Shown here piece after piece: positions 45,282 to 55,945 of a stretch of DNA of 64,000 nt. Within the stretch, counting starts at the first letter, position 1; each line of letters opens with the position of its first letter. The translations under genes were made by a program, and so were the position numbers. Under the pieces are notes generated by a model, which was not told where the DNA came from, searched no databases, and was given only the letters and a program-made list of their open reading frames with translations. Source of the stretch: Dysgonomonas sp. UBA5412 (lineage in GTDB: Bacteria; Bacteroidota; Bacteroidia; Bacteroidales; Dysgonomonadaceae); assembly GCA_002409595.1 (NCBI GenBank), contig DHNQ01000029.1, forward strand, positions 423,964-487,963, in the 5' to 3' direction.

Positions 45282-48200
45282 ATGAAAAGACTCTATATAT
45301 TTTGCCTGCTACTCATATTATCCTCATCTTCTATTTTTGCCATTTACTTCAAAAAGTATCAGGTAGAAAGTGGGTTGTCTCACAACACTGTATGGTGTAT
45401 CTTGCAAGATAGCTACGGCTTTCTATGGTTTGGAACAAATGACGGACTAAACCGATTTGAAGGACGTAAGTTTAGCGTTTACAGAAATGATATACAAGAT
45501 CCTTTTTCGTTGGGCAACAATTCGGTACAAACCTTATTTGAGGATGATGACAAGAATATATGGGTTGGCACAAGCAGTGGCGTTTATATATATGATCGGC
45601 AGAAAGACAACTTCCGACACTTCGCCGACAAAACTCAATATGGCGTCTCTATTAGTGGAGAAGTAAAGAAGATAATAAAAACCAACAATGGCAAAATATG
45701 GATAGCAACTTTGGGACAGGGAGTCTTCATCTATGATATTTCTACTCAAAAACTAAGTCAGCACAGTGGACATACAGCCTTTGTGTGGGATATGGCACAA
45801 AATGATTCTCAACAGGTATATTTATCTTCGCTTCAGGAAGGGCTGATCTGTTATGATCAGAAAGGAGAGTATATTGAATCGTTTAACACCTTTCTGAAAA
45901 GAGAAGATTTAGCCAGCTTTAAAATCAATTGTATACAGGCTATCGACACTAATATATGGTTCAGCATCGGAACAAATACCCTCAGTGTATTAAACAGTAA
46001 AACAAAGCAAATCACATATTATACCAACAATCAGAACATAGGTACAATAAGGGCTATATCTCGTTATTCAAACAATGAAATACTGATAGGGTCTGATAAT
46101 GGTTTATATACATTTAACGTACTGAATCATAAATTTACCCGTATAGATAATCTCTTGGATCGGCGCAGCCTGAGCGACCAATCTATTTATGCAATACTTA
46201 AAGATGCCGAAGGGGGATTCTGGATATCTACATATTTAGGTGGAATCAATTATTTAGCTCCTCAAACCAAAAGTTTCGAATATTATTATCCACTCTCTGA
46301 TCCTCTATTGAGCACGGGTAAAGTAATCAGTCAATTTTACGAAGACAAAGACCGAAATATATGGATAGGTTCGCAAGACGGGCTTAAAATACTGAGCAAT
46401 AAAACACAGGTTTTAGAGCCTTATATATTGCCTCTGAAAAACCAGAAGATAGACATAAGATCTTTACTTATTGATGGCGACGATCTCTGGATTGGTACGT
46501 ATTCCGAAGGCTTGAAGATCGTAAATCTAAAAACAAAGAAACTGATAGAACATTATCATATACGAGAATCGGCAAGTAGTATTTGTAGCAACGATGTCTT
46601 ATCTCTTTACAAGAATTCTTCGGGGCAAATATATGTAGGTACTTCATGGGGGTTGTGCAGGTATAACCGGGAGAAGAATGATTTTGAAACATTGAATTTT
46701 GTCGGTACTATGACTTCTGTATTAGATATAATGGAAGACAGCCGACACACATTATGGATTGCCACTCACAATTCGGGAGTATTCAGATATATATCTAAAA
46801 GTAATCAATGGAAACATTATACGCACGAAGAAAGAAACCCTGCAACCATAACCAGCAACTCTATCATTAAATTGTTTGAAGAATCGGATGGTAGAGTCTG
46901 GTTCGGGACAAATGGCGGAGGACTCTGCTATTTCAATGAAGGAAATGAGACTTTTATAGATTTTGATCCTCACAATGAGATTTTACCCAATAAGGTAATT
47001 TATTCTGTCGAAGAAGACAAATCGGGCGATTTCTGGATTTCGAGCAATGCAGGATTATTGAGGATAAATCCGGCTAATAAATCAGACAGGAAACTCTTCA
47101 CTCAGGAAGATGGCTTGCAAAGTAATCAATTCAACTACAAAGCTTCTCTAAAGTCAGATATCGGCAAGTTGTACTTTGGCGGCATCAATGGTTTTAACGC
47201 TTTCTTTCCAAATGAGTTTAAAGAAAACACTTATATACCTCCGGTGTATATTGTGAATGTAAAACTATATAATACTGACGAGAACGAAGCCCGTAAATTA
47301 CTCAACTTTACCGGTCCGGTATATACTGCCCAAGCAATAAAGTTACCGTATGCGAACAATAGCATTACAATCGAATTTGAGGCTCTTAGCTATCAAAAGC
47401 CGGACAGAAACATGTACAAATATAAACTACAAGGCTTTGATAAGGATTGGGTAAACAGTGGAAACTCAAATCTTGCATCATATACGAATCTTCCTCCGGG
47501 AGAATATACTTTTAGGGTGCTAGGGACAAACAACGACAATAAATGGAATGAAGAAGGAGCTAGTATCCACATAGTGATTCTTCCTCCTTGGTGGAGGTCG
47601 CCCATAGCTTATAGTGTTTATTTTATATGCTTGATTGTTAATATATTCTTCTTCGTAAAATATATAAACAAACGGTCACGAAACAAATTCAGAAGGCAAC
47701 TGGAAGAATATCAGATAGAGAAAGAGAAAGAAGTATATCAATCTAAAATAAGCTTCTTTATAAATCTTGTACATGAAATAAGAACGCCATTGAGTCTGAT
47801 CAGCTTGCCTTTGGAAAAATTATCAGATCGCTATAACGACGACTCTAAAAGCTCTAAATATTTGACCGTTATAAATAAAAACGTCAATTATCTTCTAAGT
47901 GTTGTAAACCAACTACTCGACTTCCAGAAAATAGACAACAAAGATCCGGAAGTAAACCTCACTAAAGAAAACTTGGATAATTTACTTCTTAATATACACG
48001 ATCAGTTTCTACATTCAACAGAAGCGGCTGCAATCAATTTCACACTATCATTACCTCAACAGGAAACTATATTATACATAGACAACGAGAAGATAACAAA
48101 GATAATAATCAATCTATTAGGAAATGCGATCAAGTTTGCCAAGTCTAGAATCGAATTAAAACTAGAATGCTTTGACAATCATTTTGCAATAACAGTGATA

Positions 48201-49286
48201 GACGACGGTCCCGGAATAGCCGATACTGAAAAGGATAAAGTCTTTGAAGCTTTTTATCAGATCGGGACAAAAGACAACACCAATACGGGCACAGGTATCG
48301 GACTGGCATTCTCTCGTCTGTTAGCAAAGAATATGGGAGGTAATCTTACAGTGACAAATAATGAATGGGGAGGATCATCATTCACTCTATCCGTGCCCGT
48401 CAAGGAGATCAACGCAACCCATGAAGCAGGCGATCAGGCTTCTAAGATGATCAATGTTTCTGAACCAGAAAATACATTGAGCGAGAAAGGAGAAATAACT
48501 CCTCAATCCGAATATAAGGTTTTACTTGTCGAAGACAATATTGAATTGCTAAATCTGATAGAAGATTCGTTAAACCCTTACTTCTCTATATTGAAAGCAA
48601 TAAACGGGAAACAAGCTCTTAACATAGTAGAGCAACAAGAGGTCGATGTAATAGTCAGCGATGTTATGATGCCGGAGATGGATGGTTATGAACTGTGCAA
48701 AAACATAAAGTCGGATATAAACTACAGTCATATACCCGTTATACTGTTAACGGCAAAGGCAACTTTAGATGCGCGGATAGAAGGGTTGGAACACGGGGCG
48801 GATGTATATATGGAAAAGCCTTTTTCGAGTAAACAGTTACAGAAACAAATAGAGAACCTGATCAAGTTACGTTTGTCTTTCCAAAAGAAAGTAACCTCTT
48901 ACCCGACACCAACAGTAGTAGAACTTTCAATACCTAAAAAAGATAAAGAGTTTCTTGAAAAGTTGCATACCGAAATAGAAAATCACATTGCAGATCTGGA
49001 TTTTTCTATTGACAACATTGCCGAAACAATGTTTATGAGCCGATCCAGCTTCTATCGAAAAATAAAGAGCATAACGGGTATGTCTCCAAACGACTATCTA
49101 AAAATACTACGACTGAATAAAGCTTCGGAACTTATCCTTGAAGGAGACTTATCTATTTCCGAAATATGTGAACAAGTAGCTTTCAGTTCATCATCCTATT
49201 TTGCAAAATGCTTCAAGGCACAATTCGGAGTATTACCTAAAGACTATACAACCGAAATACAGAAGCAAACAACAACCTCAAAATAA
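45282..49286 (+). CDS. Hybrid two-component system sensor/regulator (HTCS)
   Basis: The 1334-residue protein joins all parts of a two-component system in one chain. In order: signal peptide (about 1-20), a long periplasmic sensor of two seven-bladed propellers (repeats of 'D-x-x-G-x-x-W-x-G-T-x-x-G-L', about 25-690), a Y_Y_Y domain (about 700-770), one membrane segment (SPIAYSVYFICLIVNIFFFV, near 775-800), HisKA (phospho-His in VHEIRTPLSLI, near 831), HATPase, a response receiver (LLVEDN near 1081; phospho-Asp1127 in VSDVMMPEMDGYELC) and an AraC-type HTH (about 1225-1330). In Bacteroides such proteins bind oligosaccharides in the periplasm and switch on the neighbouring polysaccharide locus. 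The GH cluster that follows on the other strand is the likely target. Confidence 0.95.
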   Translation: MKRLYIFCLLLILSSSSIFAIYFKKYQVESGLSHNTVWCILQDSYGFLWFGTNDGLNRFEGRKFSVYRNDIQDPFSLGNNSVQTLFEDDDKNIWVGTSSGVYIYDRQKDNFRHFADKTQYGVSISGEVKKIIKTNNGKIWIATLGQGVFIYDISTQKLSQHSGHTAFVWDMAQNDSQQVYLSSLQEGLICYDQKGEYIESFNTFLKREDLASFKINCIQAIDTNIWFSIGTNTLSVLNSKTKQITYYTNNQNIGTIRAISRYSNNEILIGSDNGLYTFNVLNHKFTRIDNLLDRRSLSDQSIYAILKDAEGGFWISTYLGGINYLAPQTKSFEYYYPLSDPLLSTGKVISQFYEDKDRNIWIGSQDGLKILSNKTQVLEPYILPLKNQKIDIRSLLIDGDDLWIGTYSEGLKIVNLKTKKLIEHYHIRESASSICSNDVLSLYKNSSGQIYVGTSWGLCRYNREKNDFETLNFVGTMTSVLDIMEDSRHTLWIATHNSGVFRYISKSNQWKHYTHEERNPATITSNSIIKLFEESDGRVWFGTNGGGLCYFNEGNETFIDFDPHNEILPNKVIYSVEEDKSGDFWISSNAGLLRINPANKSDRKLFTQEDGLQSNQFNYKASLKSDIGKLYFGGINGFNAFFPNEFKENTYIPPVYIVNVKLYNTDENEARKLLNFTGPVYTAQAIKLPYANNSITIEFEALSYQKPDRNMYKYKLQGFDKDWVNSGNSNLASYTNLPPGEYTFRVLGTNNDNKWNEEGASIHIVILPPWWRSPIAYSVYFICLIVNIFFFVKYINKRSRNKFRRQLEEYQIEKEKEVYQSKISFFINLVHEIRTPLSLISLPLEKLSDRYNDDSKSSKYLTVINKNVNYLLSVVNQLLDFQKIDNKDPEVNLTKENLDNLLLNIHDQFLHSTEAAAINFTLSLPQQETILYIDNEKITKIIINLLGNAIKFAKSRIELKLECFDNHFAITVIDDGPGIADTEKDKVFEAFYQIGTKDNTNTGTGIGLAFSRLLAKNMGGNLTVTNNEWGGSSFTLSVPVKEINATHEAGDQASKMINVSEPENTLSEKGEITPQSEYKVLLVEDNIELLNLIEDSLNPYFSILKAINGKQALNIVEQQEVDVIVSDVMMPEMDGYELCKNIKSDINYSHIPVILLTAKATLDARIEGLEHGADVYMEKPFSSKQLQKQIENLIKLRLSFQKKVTSYPTPTVVELSIPKKDKEFLEKLHTEIENHIADLDFSIDNIAETMFMSRSSFYRKIKSITGMSPNDYLKILRLNKASELILEGDLSISEICEQVAFSSSSYFAKCFKAQFGVLPKDYTTEIQKQTTTSK

Positions 49287-49309
49287 GTAGAGATAAGACT
49301 AATAAAGAA

Positions 49310-49357
49310 AAGAGAGTTGGATTCTGAACTGCAATCAGATAGATCCAACCCTCTTTA
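49310..49357. terminator. Hairpin between the convergent HTCS and GH127 genes
   Basis: Arms of 13 bp (AAGAGAGTTGGAT and ATCCAACCCTCTT, one mismatch) enclose a 20-nt loop. A-rich and T-rich flanks let it act as a terminator in both directions. Confidence 0.65.
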
Positions 49358-49384
49358 ACATCAGGTATAAATGAGAAAATTAGT

Positions 49385-51439
49385 TTATTCGTACGATGCT
49401 GGGAACGAGGTTATACGCAAGCGTGCCGTACCCATCGGAACTAGTGTTATATCTTCTTTTTTATCCAATTTTTCAGAATGTTCTTCGGGCAACACACCAC
49501 ACAATTTATATTCATCCAACACCCAAGAAGGAATCTGACGTCCTTTGACCTTCACTATGATAGGAGAGTTCTGCTGAGTGAAGGGGTAATTATCTGCCGG
49601 CCATGCTCTCTTTTCCACTACAAGATCGCTCAATGGATTCTTGGCATCTAATACAAGAGCATAATTCCATGCCGACTTAGGATATATTTCATACGAAGGC
49701 CATTTGGAAGGATCGGCGGTTTCTTGCCATTTGGAATCCCAAATCGCACTCTCCTTGCTATCTACCTTCTTATAGTCTTCTTCTATATTCAGCGAAAGAG
49801 TGAGAGGACCATAGTTTACACTTACACTATTTTGATTCACCTGCCATGTCTTTAAAGAAAAGTGCATTGGATAAGTAACTGTTACCACATCTCCATTCTT
49901 CCATTCTCTGTTGATACAAGCATATTTACCCGATTCGAGATCAGCCGAAATCGGCTTTCCGTTTATTGCCAATTGAGCCCCTTTGGTCCAAGATGGAATT
50001 CTCAGATAGAAAGGAAACTTTACAGCTTTTGGTGTAGACACTTTAAATCGAATGGCATCATCGAATGGATATTGGGTATCTTCACTTATTGTCACTTCAG
50101 TGCCATTACCAACTTTAATTTTCGCATCACAAGCGGCATATATAGCGGCGGCAGCTCCATTATCAGGCGTAGCCAAAATCAAATTCTCGATAAAGTACGG
50201 CCATCCCTGAGCGTGATTATGTTGGCAGCAACGACTACTAAATGGATTCATCGCTAAAAAAGGACCTCCATTGTCGATACCCGGCTTATGATTTTCCGAA
50301 TCACTTTGCACATGATTAGGACATGTTATGTAGCGCAGCGATTTGAAGTCCGGCATTACTGCTGCGGGATACGAGTTGAATGCAATATCTTCACAATGTT
50401 CTGCCCATAAAGGATCACCAGTATACCATAACATTATTTCGTCAGAAGCCATCTGCTCCACGAATCCACAAGTCTCTGTACCTTGACGAGGATCTATGTA
50501 TCCCATGCGGGCATTTTCATCCGCACCGAACATTCCTCCGGATACTTGCCCGAATGTACGGCGAATCAAATTATGAACATTATATGAAGCTTTGAGGTGT
50601 GCCGGATTCTTTGTTAGCATATAATAAGTAGCCGGTTCGCGAAAACCTTGTGCTATATTCACATTATGCCAGTTGGGGAGAGAAGAGTCCATCATCCAGT
50701 TTGCAGTATTGCGGTGTATCTTATGCACTAGATCGAGAAGAAAAGCTTCTCCTGTAATATTATACAACCAATACACACTGTATATGTTATCTCCACCTCT
50801 TGAGTTTTCCCAATAGTCTTTTAAGAACTTATCGTCGGGAACGCTCAATTGCCATTTGAAGTAATTGGTCATTAAATCAATAACCCGATTATCTTTTGAA
50901 TATTCGTAATATGATTGCAAACACCATAGCATAATCATATTTGCCCACAGTTCGCGTTTTCCGTCACGCTCATTTATAGGTCCGAAATAACCGTCAGATT
51001 GCTGGCTTTTGAATACAGCTTCTATCCATGTTTTGGTTTCGGCTATCATTTTTTTGTCTTCGAGAATATAAGCTATATTCCCATAGCCTTTTAGCCAGTA
51101 AGGAACTTCCTCCCACCCATATTCTCCTCCGGCATTCAACCACGCATTATTTTTTTTATTCAGCCATGCGCTTATTTCACCTAAGTGACCGGTCAATCCA
51201 TCACGTTGCAGTTCTAAATATCGTTTAGTCCATCCTTGTGGCTTTACACTGCCAACAGGCAATTTTATAAAGTTACTGGGCAGTAAAGGTTGTCTATTTC
51301 CTTTATAATAACTGTTCATTGTGTTCACAGCGGGTCTGTCTACTATCGTTACCTTAGTATCAGTATCTGAAGCAGATATTGTGGCACTAACAAGAAAAGA
51401 CAATCCGATGGTTATTAGTTTTAAGATATTCTTTTTCAT
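49385..51439 (-). CDS. Glycoside hydrolase family 127-type (beta-L-arabinofuranosidase, DUF1680)
   Basis: The 684-residue protein has a signal peptide (MKKNILKLITIGLSFLVSATISAS), an (alpha/alpha)6 barrel and a C-terminal beta-sandwich. Residues that build the zinc-thiolate site in characterised GH127 enzymes are seen: GTETCGFVEQMASDEI (Glu and Cys), then YITCPNHVQS and the SSRCCQHNHAQGWP pair of Cys. Known members remove beta-L-arabinofuranose from plant glycoproteins such as extensins. Other members of the DUF1680 group act differently, so substrate is an inference. It is the last gene of the minus-strand GH cluster and is preceded by a strong hairpin. Confidence 0.88.
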   Translation of the reverse strand: MKKNILKLITIGLSFLVSATISASDTDTKVTIVDRPAVNTMNSYYKGNRQPLLPSNFIKLPVGSVKPQGWTKRYLELQRDGLTGHLGEISAWLNKKNNAWLNAGGEYGWEEVPYWLKGYGNIAYILEDKKMIAETKTWIEAVFKSQQSDGYFGPINERDGKRELWANMIMLWCLQSYYEYSKDNRVIDLMTNYFKWQLSVPDDKFLKDYWENSRGGDNIYSVYWLYNITGEAFLLDLVHKIHRNTANWMMDSSLPNWHNVNIAQGFREPATYYMLTKNPAHLKASYNVHNLIRRTFGQVSGGMFGADENARMGYIDPRQGTETCGFVEQMASDEIMLWYTGDPLWAEHCEDIAFNSYPAAVMPDFKSLRYITCPNHVQSDSENHKPGIDNGGPFLAMNPFSSRCCQHNHAQGWPYFIENLILATPDNGAAAAIYAACDAKIKVGNGTEVTISEDTQYPFDDAIRFKVSTPKAVKFPFYLRIPSWTKGAQLAINGKPISADLESGKYACINREWKNGDVVTVTYPMHFSLKTWQVNQNSVSVNYGPLTLSLNIEEDYKKVDSKESAIWDSKWQETADPSKWPSYEIYPKSAWNYALVLDAKNPLSDLVVEKRAWPADNYPFTQQNSPIIVKVKGRQIPSWVLDEYKLCGVLPEEHSEKLDKKEDITLVPMGTARLRITSFPASYE

Positions 51440-51482
51440 GTGTTTTACTTTTCGTTTAAAGTACAGATATTAAATAATAAAT

Positions 51483-51516
51483 AATATTGGATCGGAGGAA
51501 TATCCGATCCAATATT
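51483..51516 (-). terminator. Strong hairpin inside the GH cluster, before the GH127 gene
   Basis: A perfect 14-bp stem, AATATTGGATCGGA/TCCGATCCAATATT, has loop GGAATA. On the minus strand it follows the DUF4965 gene and precedes GH127. The T-rich tail is imperfect, so it may reduce read-through or protect the upstream transcript end. Confidence 0.6.
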
Positions 51517-51549
51517 TCAAATACTATATTATCGTTATAGAAAGAATAA

Positions 51550-54027
51550 TTATTTCAGAAGTCTGTCGCTTAACATCTTAATATAATATCCACCTACTAC
51601 CGAACGAGCTTTAAATCCAACATGTGTTGTATTATCAGTATTGTACCAGTCTGACATAGGTACACGATCAGTAGTTTCGTTCATAAATTTATGGATAGGT
51701 GATACAAGTTTTTGGAATGTAGCCTCATCGTCAGATAAAGTAGCAGTCCAGATAATCCAATCCGATTTAGTATAATTCTTTCGACTATCAAGAGGCAAAC
51801 CATACTTATTCTGTTTTGTCAGATAGTAAGGAAGTTCTTTTTCTGCTACCGATGCAGGGAATACATCTAATTTTAGAACTTTGTTCCAAATTAAATTATA
51901 TTTTTGACTCCATGTTCCCGGTTGGTCAAAAGTAAGGCGGAAATGATCTCCATCATCAGCCATCTTTATCCATTCCTGAGCCATTTCTTTAGCTTTTGCA
52001 GTATATTTTTCGGCAACATCTTTCTTACCCAGTTTGTCTGCCATATAGCCATAGGATGCAATACCCATTATTGCTTTTACCGAAAGGTTTACATTGTGAG
52101 CAAAGTGCCCGGCAAAGTCATCTGTACATAGTTGGTTTTCCGGATCGAGTCCTTTCTCCACTAAATAATCAGTCCATACAGTCAATACATCCCAATGTTT
52201 TTCGGCATATTTAGCGTTGCCTTCTACGGCTGCAATGGCTGCACAAAGAGATAGCATATTTCCGGCTTCTTCCACAGGCATATCTCCACCATAAGTTTGT
52301 CCGTTAGCCCAAGGGTATGTACCTACATCATGCGCAGGGAATGGTTTTGTCCATTTACCACTTTCGCTATAATAGAATATATGGTTGAGAAGTCCTTTTG
52401 CCAATTCAGGGTTGTAATATAAGAACAACGGAGCTGAAGGATAGGTTACGTCTACTGTACCAATAGAGCCATTACTATTATTCTCTTTAGATAAGAATAG
52501 TAAATCTCCATTCGGTGCTTCTACCAGCTTATGAGCGGCAATAGACTGACGATAGGCTAATGCACATAGTTCGGCATATTCTTTTCCTCCCGAGGCTAAA
52601 GCTTCACTCATTAGTTTATAATCGAAATCGGTACATTTAACCACTAGGTTATCATATTCCTTATTTGCTTCTACAAATGCTTGCTCGATGGTTTTATCTC
52701 CTTTCTTGTTCCAATATGGACGAAGGTTATCTCCAAAATACTGGATGGAGTATATATCGTCATATCCGATCAATATTTTTCCGGAAACAGATTTTCCTTT
52801 ACCCAAAGATTGAGCTATCGCCAGATTAGCATTTTCTTTTGCGCTTACATCGCCACTGAGTTTTCCTTCTTTAGAGAAAGCATCGCGCATAGCAAATGCA
52901 TCGCCTACATTATAAGTAGAATTGCTTTTATCTCCACTCAAATAGAAATAACCCCAATCGATGCGGATATCATCGCCACGTTTACCTAATACCTTCTGAG
53001 CTGTACTTCCTGTTTTAAGGAATAATAATCCATCTTTTTCAAAGCCCTCACCGGAATTTGCCTGCGATGGTATATTTAAAGCCCAATGTGGAGTAGCCTC
53101 GAAGTATATCTGAACATCGTGGCTTTGTCCGTCCAATGAGTTAACATCATACGAAATATAGTTTACCGGACGAGATATAAGGTTAAGATCGTCCATCAAT
53201 AGCGGAGCAATGAAAGACAGATTCAACTCTACATTACCGCATTCGAATGTATAACGGGTTTGAGTAGGTTGCACATCGGCAGAAGTTTGTTTAGCTGTTG
53301 TACTCAGATATGTCGCAACATCTTCTTCTTTATACAATCCGAAGTCGACAAGTGCGCCGCCTTCTCTGTTCTCACAATGTACAGAGATTACATTGTTTCC
53401 TTTTTTAAGGGATTTCACAACCTCATCGCTAAGCGGAACAATTACATTTTTGTTCCAGCTATAATCGGTTTTAACAACTTCTATTCCGTTTATGTATAGA
53501 GTAAATACATCATCGTGAGAATATTCTAAAAAGATCTTTTTACCCGACAGATCTTCATCTATATTGATGTATCTGCGAACCCAGATATTTTTTGTATTCC
53601 AAACGCTGTTAACATTGGTTTCATCATCTGTACCAAATGCAGCCTGACCTTCTTTCCAGCCGGCATCGTTAAAGTCGGCCTTTTCCCAACCATTAGCCGG
53701 AGCATCGTATGTATATTTTCCAGCCCATGCTTTTTCGGTAGACATTGCAGCAATGGCTTTCATCGGAGTTTGTTCTACTCCCATAAAGCGATACACTTGT
53801 CCGTCGACACGTATTGCTCCAAGCAATGGGTATTCTTTTCCTGTCCAATGTTTTACCGATTCGTCATAAAGATTGTCTGTCAGTGACCAAGCTGATGTGT
53901 AGGGGTCTATTGTCACCAAAGGGTAGCCCGGAGCCCGCAGATCATTCTTGATAATCTTAGCCGGCTCTTTAGCACTTTCGCAACTAATAAGACCTGCCAG
54001 ACAGCATAAGTAAAGTAGTTTTTTCAT
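51550..54027 (-). CDS. DUF4965/DUF5127/DUF1793 (glutaminase A-type) lipoprotein with inserted beta-sandwich
   Basis: The 825-residue lipoprotein (signal YLCCLAGLISC) matches the glutaminase A-like family: DUF4964 (APGYPLVTIDPYTSAWS at the start), DUF5127 (TRYTFECGNVELNLSFIAPLLMDDLNL), DUF4965 and a C-terminal DUF1793 (alpha/alpha)6 part (YGLPLDSRKNYTKSDWIIWTA). Between DUF4964 and DUF5127, at about 90-235, sits a beta-sandwich of the GH2 sugar-binding type (NIWVRRYINIDEDLSGKKIF ... HDDVFTLYINGIEV ... GNNVISVHCENREGG) which the fungal and most bacterial members lack. Though named after a fungal glutaminase, members in carbohydrate loci are probably glycosidases. The substrate is not known. Confidence 0.88.
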   Translation of the reverse strand: MKKLLYLCCLAGLISCESAKEPAKIIKNDLRAPGYPLVTIDPYTSAWSLTDNLYDESVKHWTGKEYPLLGAIRVDGQVYRFMGVEQTPMKAIAAMSTEKAWAGKYTYDAPANGWEKADFNDAGWKEGQAAFGTDDETNVNSVWNTKNIWVRRYINIDEDLSGKKIFLEYSHDDVFTLYINGIEVVKTDYSWNKNVIVPLSDEVVKSLKKGNNVISVHCENREGGALVDFGLYKEEDVATYLSTTAKQTSADVQPTQTRYTFECGNVELNLSFIAPLLMDDLNLISRPVNYISYDVNSLDGQSHDVQIYFEATPHWALNIPSQANSGEGFEKDGLLFLKTGSTAQKVLGKRGDDIRIDWGYFYLSGDKSNSTYNVGDAFAMRDAFSKEGKLSGDVSAKENANLAIAQSLGKGKSVSGKILIGYDDIYSIQYFGDNLRPYWNKKGDKTIEQAFVEANKEYDNLVVKCTDFDYKLMSEALASGGKEYAELCALAYRQSIAAHKLVEAPNGDLLFLSKENNSNGSIGTVDVTYPSAPLFLYYNPELAKGLLNHIFYYSESGKWTKPFPAHDVGTYPWANGQTYGGDMPVEEAGNMLSLCAAIAAVEGNAKYAEKHWDVLTVWTDYLVEKGLDPENQLCTDDFAGHFAHNVNLSVKAIMGIASYGYMADKLGKKDVAEKYTAKAKEMAQEWIKMADDGDHFRLTFDQPGTWSQKYNLIWNKVLKLDVFPASVAEKELPYYLTKQNKYGLPLDSRKNYTKSDWIIWTATLSDDEATFQKLVSPIHKFMNETTDRVPMSDWYNTDNTTHVGFKARSVVGGYYIKMLSDRLLK

Positions 54028-54083
54028 GTTTTCTAAATATTATTTTTCGACTTTTAATTAATCGTTCTTTCAATCAAGGCTCG

Positions 54084-55901
54084 TTATTTCAGAGAATTAC
54101 AAATCTCCAGATTGATCTTTCTTAATCTGGCTTCATCTACTTTGATTTCCTTACGATCGTATGTCATTAAGCCATTTACTTCTCCCTCTACATCGGTAGT
54201 TTGAGTATATACTGCGGCTGAGTATGCAATCTTGATCAGGTTAAGCAATTCTTCTCCGTATTTCACATATTCGTCTGTTACTTCCTTGGCATTCTTGAAC
54301 TGAACATATCCCCAGTTTTTATCAGGTTGCCATAAATGATTTTTCAAAGGAAGTCCGATTCCTCCAAATTCTCCTAAAACAGTAGCTACGGGCGATTGTC
54401 TTTCATACAATGTAAGTTCAGGTCCCGGATAATGGTGGATATCTAATATATCGCCTAATCCGTGATAATGATTTCCTCCACTTGCAGGGTTTACCAGACG
54501 AGACGGGTCGTATTCTTTAGTCCATTTGGCAATTTCGGGAGTTTTGAATTGTCCCCAAGCTTCGTTGAACGGAACCCACACGGCAATTGACGGATATGAA
54601 TATAGATAATCCATTATTTCTTTCCACTCTTTGCGATAGTCTGCTTCAGATTCTGCGGAACGCATCATTTCTTGTCCGTTAAAGAATTGTCTCATTTGCC
54701 ATTGAGGCGATGTCTCATAATTACCATTTGGCATATCTTGCCACACAAGGATTCCTTCACGGTCGCAATGAGTATACCAGCGAGCAGGCTCAACTTTTAC
54801 ATGCTTACGGATCATATTGAATCCGAAATCTTTCGTTTTCTTTATATCATACAATAAGGCTTCGTCTGTTGGCGCTGTATAAAGTCCGTCAGGCCACCAG
54901 CCTTGATCTAACGGTCCAAAATGGAAGTAATCTTTGTTATTAAGTTGCAGGCGAACAATATCTTTTTTGTCTCTCTTTATAGATACTTTACGCATAGCGG
55001 CGTAACTCTTCACTGCATCCAGAAGCTTGCCGTTGCTATATAGATTTATTTCCATATCATATAAAAAAGGAGATTCAGGCGACCAAAGTTTGGCATTTTC
55101 TATGGCTATCTGTGCTTCTTGTCCTGCTATTGTTTTAGTGTGAGAAACAGTTTTTGAACCATCTTTAAGAACGATCTCTACAATATCGTCAGATGCTGCA
55201 TTTTCTGCACATACCTTCACATTCAAGACTCCATTATCAATATTAGGAACGGTTTTTATATTGGCTATATGTTTATTATTTACAGGTTCTAACCAAACTG
55301 TTTGCCAGATACCGGATACAGGTGTATACCATATCCCATTAGGATTGTTTATTTGTTTTCCTCTGGCTTGATATCCGTCATTTGTCGGATCCCAAACTTT
55401 CACAACCAGTTTTTGATCTCCTGATGTTAGGAATGGTGTAATATTAAAAGAAAATGGAGTATATCCTCCTGTATGTGTTCCCACTTTTACATCGTTTACA
55501 AAAACTTCGGTTTTCCAATCTACTGCGCCAAAATGCAACAATACGTCTTTGTCTTTCCAATTGGAAGGAACGGTGAAAGTACGTTTATACCAAAGTTCAT
55601 TGTCTTTTCCTAACGATTTTTGCACTCCTGATAGGCTCGATTCTACGGCGAAGGGAACAAGGATCTGTCCGTCAAAAGCTTTGGGCTCTTGTTTACCAAC
55701 GGGTAGAATGGCGTATTGCCACAATCCATTGAGGTTAGACCAATCGCTACGCTCCATTATAGGACGAGGATATTCAGGAAGGACATTCTTGACATCAATG
55801 GTTTCCGCCCACTTCGTCTTTAATTTATCTCCGGCAGGTTTCCACTGTGCAGATGCATACATCGTGCATAATGCAAATGCAAATAACAAAACTTTCTTCA
55901 T
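54084..55901 (-). CDS. Glycoside hydrolase family 2 protein (beta-galactosidase/glucuronidase-like)
   Basis: The 605-residue secreted protein (signal MKKVLLFAFALCTMYASAQ) has a sugar-binding domain (about 45-190: RSDWSNLNGLWQYAI, ELWYKRTFTVPSNWKDKDVL, NPNGIWYTPVSGIWQTVWLEP), an immunoglobulin-like domain and a TIM barrel. The acid/base Glu is in WVPFNEAWGQF (near 443) and the likely nucleophile in VLGEFGGIGLP (near 510). It is short for a beta-galactosidase and lacks the C-terminal domains. The linkage is not given by the sequence; beta-galactosidase or a related activity is inferred. It lies between the GH43-like and DUF4965 genes on the same strand. Confidence 0.9.
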   Translation of the reverse strand: MKKVLLFAFALCTMYASAQWKPAGDKLKTKWAETIDVKNVLPEYPRPIMERSDWSNLNGLWQYAILPVGKQEPKAFDGQILVPFAVESSLSGVQKSLGKDNELWYKRTFTVPSNWKDKDVLLHFGAVDWKTEVFVNDVKVGTHTGGYTPFSFNITPFLTSGDQKLVVKVWDPTNDGYQARGKQINNPNGIWYTPVSGIWQTVWLEPVNNKHIANIKTVPNIDNGVLNVKVCAENAASDDIVEIVLKDGSKTVSHTKTIAGQEAQIAIENAKLWSPESPFLYDMEINLYSNGKLLDAVKSYAAMRKVSIKRDKKDIVRLQLNNKDYFHFGPLDQGWWPDGLYTAPTDEALLYDIKKTKDFGFNMIRKHVKVEPARWYTHCDREGILVWQDMPNGNYETSPQWQMRQFFNGQEMMRSAESEADYRKEWKEIMDYLYSYPSIAVWVPFNEAWGQFKTPEIAKWTKEYDPSRLVNPASGGNHYHGLGDILDIHHYPGPELTLYERQSPVATVLGEFGGIGLPLKNHLWQPDKNWGYVQFKNAKEVTDEYVKYGEELLNLIKIAYSAAVYTQTTDVEGEVNGLMTYDRKEIKVDEARLRKINLEICNSLK

Positions 55902-55945
55902 TTACTAAGTGCTTTTTAGGTATTATACAATAATTTACTTAATCT

